Shown one piece after another: positions 7,059 through 15,676 of a DNA stretch of 64,000 nt. Where the stretch lies: assembly GCA_023394955.1 (NCBI GenBank), contig JAEWZY010000061.1, positions 1 to 64,000 on the forward strand, read 5' to 3'. Numbering within the stretch: the stretch's first letter is position 1; each line of letters starts with the position of its first letter. This stretch comes from Bacillota bacterium (GTDB lineage Bacteria > Bacillota > UBA4882 > UBA8346). A program made the translations under genes and the position numbers. The notes under the pieces are model-generated. The model had not been told where the DNA came from. It did no database searches and was given only the letters and a program-made list of their open reading frames with translations.

Positions 7059-8135
7059 ATGATTACTAATAATTTTAAAATCAAATCACGTCGTTTCAGC
7101 CGCCCGGCAAGGGTAGGTTCGATAATAATCGGCGGCGGATCTCCAATCACCATCCAGTCCATGACCAACACTGACACTAGGGACAAAAATGCTACTTTAG
7201 AACAGATCATGAAGCTCTCCGGGTCCGGCTGCGAAATAATCCGGCTGGCTGTACCCGACTCTGCGGCAGCGGACAACCTGGCCTACTTCACCCAACATGC
7301 GCCGGTCCCATTGGTAGCCGATATCCATTTCGACTACCGGTTGGCATTGACCGCCATTGAGGCCGGAATCGCCAAATTACGGATTAATCCGGGAAACATT
7401 GGTGAAAGCTCCCGGGTAAAGTTATTGGCGGCAAAAGCTAAGGAACGCGGTATTCCGATCCGGATCGGGGTTAACGCCGGTTCTTTGGAAAAAGATTTAC
7501 TGGCGAAATTCAACGGTCCCACCCCCGAGGGGATGGTGGAGAGCGCCTTGCGACATGTCCGGTTGTTGGAAGAGGCCGATTTTACCGATATCGTAATCTC
7601 TCTTAAGGCGTCTTCGGTACCGGCGACTATCGCGGCTTACCGCTTATTGGCCGGGCAGTGCGGATATCCTTTACATATCGGGATCACCGAAGCCGGGACC
7701 TGGTTTAAAGGTTCGATCCGTTCTGCGGTGGGCCTCGGCATTTTGTTATGGGAGGGCATCGGGGACACTCTGCGGGTCTCTTTGACCGGTGACCCCACCC
7801 GTGAGGTTGAGGCCGGGAGGGTTATATTGGAGAGCATAGGACTACGGAGTTTCGGAGCGACGGTGGTGTCTTGCCCAACCTGTGGCCGGTGCCAGGTTGA
7901 TTTGGAAAAATTGGCCCAAGCCGTGGAAAGGATGGCCGCTAAGATCGATAAGCCCATTAAGATCGCGGTCATGGGGTGCGCCGTCAACGGCCCCGGTGAA
8001 GCCAGAGAAGCCGATCTGGGAGTCGCCGGCGGTAAAGGTGAATTTCTAATCTTCCGCAAGGGGGAGATCGTCCGAAAGGTCCCTGAGTCGGAGATCCTTT
8101 CGGTGTTGGAAGAAGAGCTGAAAAAGCTAATTTAA
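7059..8135 (+). CDS. ispG: 4-Hydroxy-3-methylbut-2-enyl diphosphate synthase
   Basis: 358 residues. Catalyses the reductive ring opening of MEcPP to HMBPP in the non-mevalonate isoprenoid pathway, using a 4Fe-4S cluster. The N-terminal barrel begins with GGGSPITIQSMTNTDTRD, as in the family. The cluster ligands are visible in SCPTCGRCQVDL (Cys272, Cys275) and MGCAVNGPGEA (Cys307). Length is normal for the bacterial short form. No ribosome-binding site is apparent, and a -10 box sits directly upstream, so the mRNA may be leaderless. It precedes proS and polC, a common Bacillota order, but dxr and rseP, often upstream, are replaced here by mntA-hepT. Confidence 0.97.
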   Translation: MITNNFKIKSRRFSRPARVGSIIIGGGSPITIQSMTNTDTRDKNATLEQIMKLSGSGCEIIRLAVPDSAAADNLAYFTQHAPVPLVADIHFDYRLALTAIEAGIAKLRINPGNIGESSRVKLLAAKAKERGIPIRIGVNAGSLEKDLLAKFNGPTPEGMVESALRHVRLLEEADFTDIVISLKASSVPATIAAYRLLAGQCGYPLHIGITEAGTWFKGSIRSAVGLGILLWEGIGDTLRVSLTGDPTREVEAGRVILESIGLRSFGATVVSCPTCGRCQVDLEKLAQAVERMAAKIDKPIKIAVMGCAVNGPGEAREADLGVAGGKGEFLIFRKGEIVRKVPESEILSVLEEELKKLI

Positions 8136-8167
8136 CTACAATCTTTAATAAACGAAGCCTATTTAAA

Positions 8168-8223
8168 AATCCTGTTAATCCTGTCTAATAAGCACTTTAT
8201 TTTTGACAGGATTTATACGGATT
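8168..8223. repeat. Inverted repeat with AATCCTGT arms downstream of ispG
   Basis: Arm 8168-8185 (AATCCTGTTAATCCTGTC) pairs imperfectly with 8205-8223 (GACAGGATTTATACGGATT) around about 19 bases. It could help end ispG transcription, but no T-run follows the second arm. Similar AATCCTGT palindromes are, from memory, frequent between genes in unrelated bacteria. Confidence 0.6.
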
Positions 8224-8250
8224 AAAAACAATAAGATTACGGATGTTTTA

Positions 8251-8320
8251 GACTTTTGACTTTAACCTTTGACTTTCGACTTCGACCTTTGACTTCTAAT
8301 TTTAACTTTAGACTTTTAAC
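8251..8320 (+). repeat. Degenerate GACTTT heptamer array before proS
   Basis: About ten rough copies of a 7-base unit (GACTTTT, GACTTTA, ACCTTTG and so on) fill the 70 bases before the proS ribosome-binding site. The same motif reappears at 40485-40711. It is translated in frame with proS but is not part of the protein. Confidence 0.7.
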
Positions 8321-8333
8321 TGGAGGAGTTTTA

Positions 8334-10034
8334 ATGCGACAATCCAATCTATTTGCGCCTACTTTGAGAGAGATTCCGGCGGAAGCGGAGATCGTCAGCC
8401 ACCAACTAATGCTCCGGGCCGGGATGATCCGTAAATCGGCCGCCGGTGTTTATACCTATCTCCCCTTAGCCCAGCGGGTTTTAAGAAAGATCATGGCTAT
8501 TGTCAGGGAGGAGATGGATCGGGAGGGCGGTCAGGAGCTGGCCCTGCCCATTATCCAACCGGCGGAAATCTGGAAAGAGAGCGGCCGGTGGGATGTTTAC
8601 GGGCCGGAGATGTTCCGGCTGGAGGACCGGCACCGCCGGGAGTTTTGTCTCGGGCCGACCCATGAAGAGATCATCACCACCATTGTCAAAGGGGATGTCC
8701 GTTCTTACCGTGATCTGCCGTTAAGGCTCTACCAGATCCAGAATAAATACCGGGATGAGATCCGGCCCCGGTTCGGATTGATGCGCGGCCGGGAATTTAT
8801 TATGAAGGATTTATACTCTTTCGACATTGATGAGGCGGGATTAGAAGAAAGTTATCAGGCGATGTATCGGGCCTATACCCGGGTTTTCACCCGTTGCGGC
8901 CTTAAGTTCCGCCCGGTGGAGGCCGATTCGGGCGCCATCGGCGGCAATGCCAGCCAGGAATTTATGGTTTTAGCTGAGAACGGAGAGGCGTTGATTGTTT
9001 ATTGCGATCAATGCGATTATGCCGCTAATATTGAAAAGGCCACTTCCCAGATGAAGGCGGAAGCCGCCGGCCCTGTTAAGGAAGTTGAAAAGGTGGCTAC
9101 TCCTAATCAGAAAACCATTGAAGCAGTATCCGCCTTTTTAAACGTTAAACCGGAATCCACGATTAAAACCCTTTTTTATGGGACTGATCACGGTTATGTG
9201 GCTGTTTTAGTCAGAGGCGACGACCAGGTCAACGAGGTTAAACTGGGCAATTTGGTAGGCGGGAACAAGCTATATCTGGCGCCACCGGAAGAGATTAACC
9301 AACTATTTGGACTGCCGGTGGGTTCGGTAGGCCCGATTGGACTCGACGTGGAGATTAAAGTATATGCCGACAACTTAGTTAAAGAACTCCATCAGGCGGT
9401 GGTCGGGGCCAATCAGGAAGGTTATCATCTGATCAATGTGGAGCCGTCACGGGATTTCCCCGAGGTTAACTATGCCGATCTGCGGACAGTCAAACCGGGT
9501 GAGCAATGTCCTCACTGCCAAGGGCGCCTGCATGACGCCCGGGGGATCGAAGTCGGCCAGATCTTTAAATTAGGTACGAAATATAGCAAAGCTTTGGATG
9601 CCGCCTTCTTAGACGCTCAAGGCCAAAGCCAATTGATCATTATGGGCTGTTATGGGATCGGGGTCAGCCGGACCATGGCGGCAGCCATTGAACAATATTT
9701 TGATGCAAACGGCATCAAATGGCCGGTCTCCATCGCCCCCTTCCAGGTCCACCTTGTTGCGGTGAGCGTTGATCAGTTGCCGGTGGCGGAAGATTTATAT
9801 AATCAACTAAACGCCGCCGGAGTCGAAACTTTACTGGATGACCGTAACGAAAGGCCGGGGGTGAAGTTTAAAGACGCCGATTTGATCGGGATACCGGTCC
9901 GGATTACCATCGGCCCTAAAGGCTTGGCCCAAGGCGAAGTTGAGGTCAAATATAGGCAAACCGGCATTGATGAGCGCTGGGCTTTGGATGAAGTGGTGGC
10001 GAGAGTGAAGGGGTATCTGGTAGCTGAGGGTTGA
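8334..10034 (+). CDS. proS: Prolyl-tRNA synthetase, bacterial type with editing insertion
   Basis: 566 residues from ATG 8334, chosen because GGAGGAG at 8322-8328 precedes it and the family begins MRQSNLFAPTLRE; an upstream TTG merely reads through the heptamer array. It charges tRNA-Pro. Class II core motifs are visible: GPTHEEIITT, RFGLMRGREFIMKDLYSFD (motif 2) and GCYGIGVSRTMAAAIEQ (motif 3). Residues about 220-400 are the YbaK-like INS domain that hydrolyses Ala-tRNA-Pro, and the C-terminus is the usual anticodon-binding domain. Between ispG and polC the order is conserved in Bacillota. No T-box leader is visible. Confidence 0.97.
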   Translation: MRQSNLFAPTLREIPAEAEIVSHQLMLRAGMIRKSAAGVYTYLPLAQRVLRKIMAIVREEMDREGGQELALPIIQPAEIWKESGRWDVYGPEMFRLEDRHRREFCLGPTHEEIITTIVKGDVRSYRDLPLRLYQIQNKYRDEIRPRFGLMRGREFIMKDLYSFDIDEAGLEESYQAMYRAYTRVFTRCGLKFRPVEADSGAIGGNASQEFMVLAENGEALIVYCDQCDYAANIEKATSQMKAEAAGPVKEVEKVATPNQKTIEAVSAFLNVKPESTIKTLFYGTDHGYVAVLVRGDDQVNEVKLGNLVGGNKLYLAPPEEINQLFGLPVGSVGPIGLDVEIKVYADNLVKELHQAVVGANQEGYHLINVEPSRDFPEVNYADLRTVKPGEQCPHCQGRLHDARGIEVGQIFKLGTKYSKALDAAFLDAQGQSQLIIMGCYGIGVSRTMAAAIEQYFDANGIKWPVSIAPFQVHLVAVSVDQLPVAEDLYNQLNAAGVETLLDDRNERPGVKFKDADLIGIPVRITIGPKGLAQGEVEVKYRQTGIDERWALDEVVARVKGYLVAEG

Positions 10035-10054
10035 TGCTTTTGGGCTATAGTTGC

Positions 10055-10213
10055 CAGGAGCCTAAAAAGGTAGTAGTCAGGTGCTGGTAGTCAGTAACCA
10101 TAAAGAAGCAGGGCTTTGCGGATTACATAGAAACAGTCACGCGTTTTGGTTTTAAGAGGCGGAGCATACTCTTTCAGATCACTGGCTCCTGACTCCTGAT
10201 TCTGACCACTATT
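10055..10213. repeat. MITE-like palindromic element, copy A
   Basis: Between proS and polC. The left part contains CAGGAGCC and TAGTAGTCAG; the right end reads ACTGGCTCCTGACTCCTGA (10181-10199), roughly the complement. An internal CGGAGCAT (10160-10167) sits 14 bases before the right arm. Copy B at 24221-24383 has the same plan. No ORF inside. Confidence 0.65.
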
Positions 10214-10235
10214 ATAATTATATTTGGAGTGTATA

Positions 10236-13200
10236 ATGGCAGGGCAATATATAATCAAACCTGACAATCGATCATTAAAAGTTTTTCAGGGGATTGAAGC
10301 GATCTCCTTTTCTTTTCCGATTGGTCCTCTTTTGGAAGAAGCCAGGATTTTGGAGATCTTGGTTGATACCGCTAAAGAAACCTGGCAGATCACACTGTTA
10401 CTTCAGAACACTCTAACCCCGGAACAAACCCGGGAGTTAGAGGAAGCTGTCAGTTCTTTAACTTTAGGATCGTCCAGGGTCAGGTTGAAAATAACATATT
10501 TGAAAGACCTTCCTTCACTTAGTGATAGAATCGATCGTCACTGGGAACAGCTGGTCGCCGAGGCCGGGGATAAATTCCCCGGAATTAACGGTTGGTTGAC
10601 TGAGGCCAAGTATCAATTGGCCGGTGACCGTAATTTGGAAATATTAGTCCGGAATAAGGCCGGTGTCGAGTACTTGAACCGGCGCAAGGAAGAATTGGCC
10701 GAATTGTTCCGGGATACGTTCTTTGAAGACCTTAATCTCAGTTTTGAAGTTGGCGACTTTAACGAAGCGATCATCCAGGACCAGCTTCGGAAGGAGCAAG
10801 AAGAAGCCCAGCTCCAAGCTTTAGCTTTGAAAGCGCAACCGGCGACCACTAAAGCGCCGAAGCGGTCCGGCAATAATCAGGATACAATTTACGGTAAAAA
10901 GTTTAATCAGGAACCCACTCCGATCAAGCAGCTGACTGAAGAAGCGGATGGGGTAGTCGTTAACGGCGAGATTTTCCGGTTCGAGACTAGGACAGCTAAA
11001 AGCGGTAAAAAGTTTTATTTGGGAGATCTCACCGATTATACCGATTCGGTCAGTTTTAAAATCTTTCCCCGCAACGCGGACGCATTGGAGGAACAGCTTA
11101 AGGAAGGCTCTTGGGTAAAGGTCCGGGGTAACCTGCAGTTTGATCCTTACTCCAAAGAATTGAGTTTGCTGGTTTCGGACATTTTACCCGGGAAGTCGAT
11201 TTTTACCCGTTCGGACCAAGCCCCCGAGAAACGGATTGAACTTCATCTTCATACCAAAATGAGCGCTATGGATGCCACCGTTGATGCGGCTAAAGCCATT
11301 AACCTGGCTGCCGCTTGGGGCCATTCGGCCGTTGCTATTACTGATCATGGCGTGGTCCATTCCTTTCCGGAGGTCGCCAGTGTGGCAAAAAGGGCCGGAA
11401 TTAAAGTGATCTATGGGTTGGAAGGTTATCTGGTGGATGATGGGGTCCCGATTGTGGTGGGAGCATCGGATCAGCGGATTGAAGATGTTGAATTCGTAGT
11501 ATTCGATATTGAGACTACCGGATTTAATCCGTTAAAAGAGGATTTACTGGAGATCGGCGCCGTTAAGTATCAAAATGGCGTAATAAAGGAAGAGTTTTCC
11601 AGTCTGATTCGTCCTGCCAAGGCAATCTCGGATGAGATTCAAAAACTGACCGGGATTAGCCCGGAAATGGTGGCTGATGCGCCGTTGCCGGAAGAAGTGT
11701 TGCTCAAGTTCAAAGAATTTAGCGCCGGGTCTGTCCTGGTGGCGCATAATGCCCGCTTTGACGTCCGGTTTATTACCGCTAAATATCAACAGCTATTTCA
11801 GGAGAAACCAGCCCTGGTCTATCTGGATACTTTGGGACTAGCCCGTTCGGTCTGGCCGAACTTTAAAAGTTACCGCCTGAATACTGTCGCCAAGGAACTC
11901 GGGATCAAACTCCAAAACCATCACCGGGCTACCGACGATGCCCAATGCGCCGCCGATATCTTATGGAAAGCCATGGAAAAGATCAGCGATCGGAATTTTG
12001 AACGTTTGAGCGATCTGAATACTTTGGTCAAGGAAAGCGGCGTTGAACATCTTCAAACTAACCATGTGATCATTTTGGTCAAAAGCCAGATCGGGATGAA
12101 ACATTTGTATCGTTTAGTATCGGATTCCCACATCCGTTATTTTCACCGCCACCCACGGATTCCCCGCTCTTTACTGGTGGAGTTGCGGGAGGGTTTGATC
12201 ATCGGCAGCGCTTGTGAAGCAGGCGAGCTTTATCAGGCGATTTTGGACGGGGCTGACGATAGTAAGTTGGAGGAGATCGCTGAGTTTTATGATTACTTGG
12301 AGATCCAACCCCTGGGGAATAACCAATTTTTAATCGATTCCGGCCGGGTAAAATCCATCGAGGAGCTTCAAGATTATAACCGCAAAATCATTGAACTCGG
12401 CGCTAAACTTGGTAAGCCGGTGGTGGCTACCGGCGATGTTCATTTTCTCCAGCCCCATGAGGAAATTTACAGAAAAATATTATTGATGGGACAAGGGTTT
12501 CAGGATGCCGACCGTCAAGCGCCGCTTTATTTACGAACCACTGAGGAGATGTTGGAGGAGTTTCAGTATTTAGGCGGGGCCTTGTCAAAAAAAGTAGTGA
12601 TTGACGGCCCGCTCCATATTTTGGACCAAATCGAAGATGTTACACCGCTCCCAAATAAGTTTTGTCCGCCGCAAATACCCGGCGCCGAAGCGGAAATTCG
12701 ATCCATGTCTTATAACCGGGCTAAGGAGTTATACGGAGATCCTTTGCCGTCATTGGTAGAAGAACGGCTGGAATGGGAGTTGAAAAGCATTATCGATCAC
12801 GGATATGCCGTCTTGTATCTGACCGCTCAAAAATTAGTGAAGAAATCCTTGGACGACGGTTATCTGGTCGGATCCCGGGGTTCGGTCGGTTCTTCCTTTG
12901 TAGCCACTATGTGCCGGATTACCGAGGTCAATCCTTTGCCCGGACATTACCTGTGTCCGGAGTGTAAATACAGCGAGTTTATGGAAACAGGGGTTATCGC
13001 CTCCGGGTATGATCTACCGGATAAAAACTGCCCCAAGTGCGGCCATGAACTGATCAAAGAGGGACAAGACATTCCCTTTGCTACCTTTATGGGTTTTGCA
13101 GGCGATAAGGAACCGGATATTGACTTGAATTTTTCCGGAGAATACCAGCCGGTCATCCATAAATATACCGAAGAAGTATTTGGCAAGAATTATGTCTTTC

Positions 13201-14537
13201 GGGCGGGTACCGTGACCGGGCTGGCCGATAAGACCGCCTTTGGTTTTGTCAAAGGTTATATGGAGGATAAAGGACTTCGCCTTCGGCAAGCGGAGATTAA
13301 CCGGCTGGTCAAAGGTTGTACCGGCGTGCGCCGGTCCACCGGCCAACATCCGGGTGGACTCTATGTAGTTCCCCAGGATCAAGAGATCTACAATTTTACT
13401 CCCATTCAGTATCCGGCCAATGATAAAAAGGCCGACTGGATTACTACCCATTTTGAATACCACAACGCTTTGGAAGGTCGTTTGGTAAAGCTCGATATTC
13501 TCGGCCATGACGACCCGACGGTCATCCGGATGCTCCATGACTTGACCGGGATCGACCCTCGAATTGTGCCGATGGCGGAACCAAAGACGATGCAGATTTT
13601 TTCTTCCATTGAACCCTTAGGGATCACCGAGGAACAGATGGGTTTTAACTTGGGTACCCTTGGAATTCCCGAGTTTGGTACGGGTTTTGTCCGTCAAATG
13701 TTGGAGGAGACAAGGCCAACTACCTTTGCCGAACTGGTCTTCATTTCGGGACTGTCCCATGGAACCAGTGTCTGGTTGGGAAACGCCCAGGAACTAATCA
13801 AGAAGGGCACAGCCAAACTGTCCGAGGTCATCTCTACCCGTGATGACATTATGAACTACTTAATCTTTAAAGGGTTGCCTCCTAAGACCGCTTTTAAAAT
13901 CATGGAAAAGGTGCGAAAGGGCAAGGGGCTGGAGGAAGACGAGATTCAAATCATGAAAGAACATAGTGTCCCTGATTGGTATATCGACTCCTGTCTAAAG
14001 ATAAAATATATGTTCCCGAAAGCGCATGCAGTCGCTTATGTAATGATGGCTTTTCGGATCGCTTATTTTAAAGTCAATTATCCGATGGCCTTTTATGCTA
14101 CTTATTTTAGTGTCAGGGCGGATGAGTTTGACGCCGATATTGTGGTCCATGGCATGGAAACAGTTAAATTGACCTTGGAGCAAATTCGAGGCAAGGGAAA
14201 CGACGCTACTCAGAAAGAGAAGAACTTGGAAACAATTTTGGAATTAGCTTTAGAAGCGATGTTAAGAGGAGTCCGTTTCTTGAGAGTCGATCTTTACCAG
14301 TCCGATCCGCAAAGATTTATCATTAGCGACGACTGCCTGCTTCCGCCTTTGGCTTCTCTCCAAGGATTAGGGGAAAATGCCGCCAAATATGTAGCGGCGG
14401 CTAGGCAAGATGGAGTGTTTCTTTCCATCGAAGATTTGAAAAGCCGGGCCCGTTTAAGTTCCGCCGTGATCGAGGTTTTACAAAAACATGGTTGTTTGGA
14501 GGGGATGTCCGAGTCGGATCAGCTTGAGTTATTTTAA
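10236..14537 (+). CDS. polC: DNA polymerase III alpha subunit, Gram-positive PolC type
   Basis: 1433 residues from ATG 10236 with GGAG at 10226-10229; an upstream TTG at 10224 overlaps that signal. It is the replicative polymerase with built-in proofreading. Domains in order: N-terminal domains (1-200), OB fold (about 230-320, GEIFRFETRTAKSGKKFYLG), PHP part (IELHLHTKMSAMDATVD), an inserted DEDDh exonuclease (VVFDIETTGFNPLKEDLLEI, then HNARFDVRF and HHRATDDAQ), the second PHP part, a zinc finger (CPECKYSEF and CPKCG) and the C-family palm and fingers (PDIDLNFSGEYQ, RRSTGQHPGG). Length is normal. A terminator follows. Confidence 0.98.
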   Translation: MAGQYIIKPDNRSLKVFQGIEAISFSFPIGPLLEEARILEILVDTAKETWQITLLLQNTLTPEQTRELEEAVSSLTLGSSRVRLKITYLKDLPSLSDRIDRHWEQLVAEAGDKFPGINGWLTEAKYQLAGDRNLEILVRNKAGVEYLNRRKEELAELFRDTFFEDLNLSFEVGDFNEAIIQDQLRKEQEEAQLQALALKAQPATTKAPKRSGNNQDTIYGKKFNQEPTPIKQLTEEADGVVVNGEIFRFETRTAKSGKKFYLGDLTDYTDSVSFKIFPRNADALEEQLKEGSWVKVRGNLQFDPYSKELSLLVSDILPGKSIFTRSDQAPEKRIELHLHTKMSAMDATVDAAKAINLAAAWGHSAVAITDHGVVHSFPEVASVAKRAGIKVIYGLEGYLVDDGVPIVVGASDQRIEDVEFVVFDIETTGFNPLKEDLLEIGAVKYQNGVIKEEFSSLIRPAKAISDEIQKLTGISPEMVADAPLPEEVLLKFKEFSAGSVLVAHNARFDVRFITAKYQQLFQEKPALVYLDTLGLARSVWPNFKSYRLNTVAKELGIKLQNHHRATDDAQCAADILWKAMEKISDRNFERLSDLNTLVKESGVEHLQTNHVIILVKSQIGMKHLYRLVSDSHIRYFHRHPRIPRSLLVELREGLIIGSACEAGELYQAILDGADDSKLEEIAEFYDYLEIQPLGNNQFLIDSGRVKSIEELQDYNRKIIELGAKLGKPVVATGDVHFLQPHEEIYRKILLMGQGFQDADRQAPLYLRTTEEMLEEFQYLGGALSKKVVIDGPLHILDQIEDVTPLPNKFCPPQIPGAEAEIRSMSYNRAKELYGDPLPSLVEERLEWELKSIIDHGYAVLYLTAQKLVKKSLDDGYLVGSRGSVGSSFVATMCRITEVNPLPGHYLCPECKYSEFMETGVIASGYDLPDKNCPKCGHELIKEGQDIPFATFMGFAGDKEPDIDLNFSGEYQPVIHKYTEEVFGKNYVFRAGTVTGLADKTAFGFVKGYMEDKGLRLRQAEINRLVKGCTGVRRSTGQHPGGLYVVPQDQEIYNFTPIQYPANDKKADWITTHFEYHNALEGRLVKLDILGHDDPTVIRMLHDLTGIDPRIVPMAEPKTMQIFSSIEPLGITEEQMGFNLGTLGIPEFGTGFVRQMLEETRPTTFAELVFISGLSHGTSVWLGNAQELIKKGTAKLSEVISTRDDIMNYLIFKGLPPKTAFKIMEKVRKGKGLEEDEIQIMKEHSVPDWYIDSCLKIKYMFPKAHAVAYVMMAFRIAYFKVNYPMAFYATYFSVRADEFDADIVVHGMETVKLTLEQIRGKGNDATQKEKNLETILELALEAMLRGVRFLRVDLYQSDPQRFIISDDCLLPPLASLQGLGENAAKYVAAARQDGVFLSIEDLKSRARLSSAVIEVLQKHGCLEGMSESDQLELF

Positions 14538-14571
14538 GACTTGGTTCTTACACCATACCTTCTTATCAACG

Positions 14572-14599
14572 AGAGGCTGCCAAAAGGGCAGCCTCTTTA
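14572..14599 (+). terminator. Intrinsic terminator after polC
   Basis: Ten-base GC-rich stem AGAGGCTGCC pairing with 14587-14596, loop AAAAG, then a short TTT. It lies between convergent genes. Confidence 0.75.
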
Positions 14600-14629
14600 A
14601 ATCTCACTAGAAACATAATATTCGTTTTT

Positions 14630-14962
14630 TTATTTTACCTTTGTCGGAACAAACAAATCAATTAAACCAACTACTAAAGACGCCAATAAAGCGCCAATCA
14701 ACGAAACCGACATTCCCGGGACAATAAACTGGGTAATGTAAATCACAACCGCCGAAACAAGGAAACCTACAACTCCATGGGCATAGGGGGAAATATCGCG
14801 TCCTAGAACCAGTTCGATTAGGTAACTGATCCCGGCGATTACTAACGCTGCCAATAGCGCGCTTCCAAATCCAATAGCTTTAAAACCGGGGACAATAGCT
14901 CCGATAAACATTAAAACCAGCGCCGCTACGACAAAACGTACGATTGTTCTTAACCAATCCAT
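14630..14962 (-). CDS. Small membrane protein of the phage-holin-family IV type
   Basis: 110 residues; GGGGGTG precedes the ATG at 14962. Four hydrophobic segments (about 5-25, 30-52, 60-82, 85-105) with glycine-rich turns fit the COG1950/YvlD-like 'phage holin family' membrane proteins, which are mostly chromosomal and of unknown function rather than lysis proteins. There are no phage genes nearby. It is a single gene facing polC. Family call is by overall pattern, without a catalytic motif. Confidence 0.7.
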   Translation of the reverse strand: MDWLRTIVRFVVAALVLMFIGAIVPGFKAIGFGSALLAALVIAGISYLIELVLGRDISPYAHGVVGFLVSAVVIYITQFIVPGMSVSLIGALLASLVVGLIDLFVPTKVK

Positions 14963-15179
14963 TTATTTCACCCCCTTTGCCTAAATTAATCCTTTAATAT
15001 CTTCTCCAACAGGTATGGAAGTATTCGCCTTCACTAGGGGTAAATTCTCCCTCAATCATTTAAAGAGTGGAATTATTCCTCTGCAAAAAGAAATTTAAGT
15101 AGAGAACGCTTACTATTGATTCTTAACGGAAAAGCTATACTTATAATTTAGTTGTTCAGTATACTAACAGGAGGAAATA

Positions 15180-15641
15180 ATGAGAACAATTTATGCCGTC
15201 TTCGAAAGAGTTGAAAATGTAAAAGCCGCAGTAGGAAGAGTTAAAAAAGAAAGTTGGAATCAGGCTGATTTTATGGTGATTTTTCCAGAAAAACCTTTAG
15301 TTAAAGTTGATGCCGGAGATTTTGAATTTGGGGATGAACATTTTTTGGATTCCCCGGATTCGCCAAAAACTTCTCAATGGCCTGCTTTGCAAGAACATGA
15401 GATTGAAGGGATCGGTAAAGTAAAAATGGCGATCAGCTTTATGCCTGAACTCCGTCCGGATATAAGGAGCAAATTGACTGTAATGAATAAAGAACTGATC
15501 GCTGCCGGCCTAAAAAAGAATAAAATAGCGGTAATCATTGATGCCAACGATGAAATAGTCTCCAAAATCGAGACGATTTTAGAAAGTGAAGGAGCCGAGA
15601 TTACTATTTCCGGTGAAAAAAGGGAGGAGTTGCAAGGCTAA
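15180..15641 (+). CDS. Conserved small cytoplasmic protein of unknown function
   Basis: 153 residues; AGGAGGAA just before the ATG. There is no signal peptide or membrane segment. The start, RTIYAVFERVENVKAAVGRV, and the alternating strand-helix pattern are reminiscent of the ferredoxin-like YflT/general-stress fold, in which a short strand is followed by a helix that seems to count residues of a substrate-like loop. An acidic middle (GDEHFLDSPDSP) is followed by a second alpha-beta half ending AEITISGE. It stands just upstream of the radical SAM gene with a 35-base gap and may be in the same transcript. Function not recognised. Confidence 0.7.
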   Translation: MRTIYAVFERVENVKAAVGRVKKESWNQADFMVIFPEKPLVKVDAGDFEFGDEHFLDSPDSPKTSQWPALQEHEIEGIGKVKMAISFMPELRPDIRSKLTVMNKELIAAGLKKNKIAVIIDANDEIVSKIETILESEGAEITISGEKREELQG

Positions 15642-15676
15642 AAAGCGAATAGTTACCATTTCTAAGGAGGAGAGCA

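Noticed and set aside
7637..8059. 140-residue leftward ORF inside ispG
   Set aside because: Shadow of the ispG 3' half, including the codons of its cluster cysteines.
8256..8333. N-terminal extension of ProS
   Set aside because: It translates the GACTTT heptamer array; a perfect ribosome-binding site and the conserved start are at 8334.
13014..13538. 174-residue leftward ORF inside polC
   Set aside because: Complete overlap with conserved polC coding sequence and no start signal; a shadow frame.
14630..14962. Phage lysis holin
   Set aside because: The family name is historical; there are no phage genes around and the protein type is common in chromosomes.
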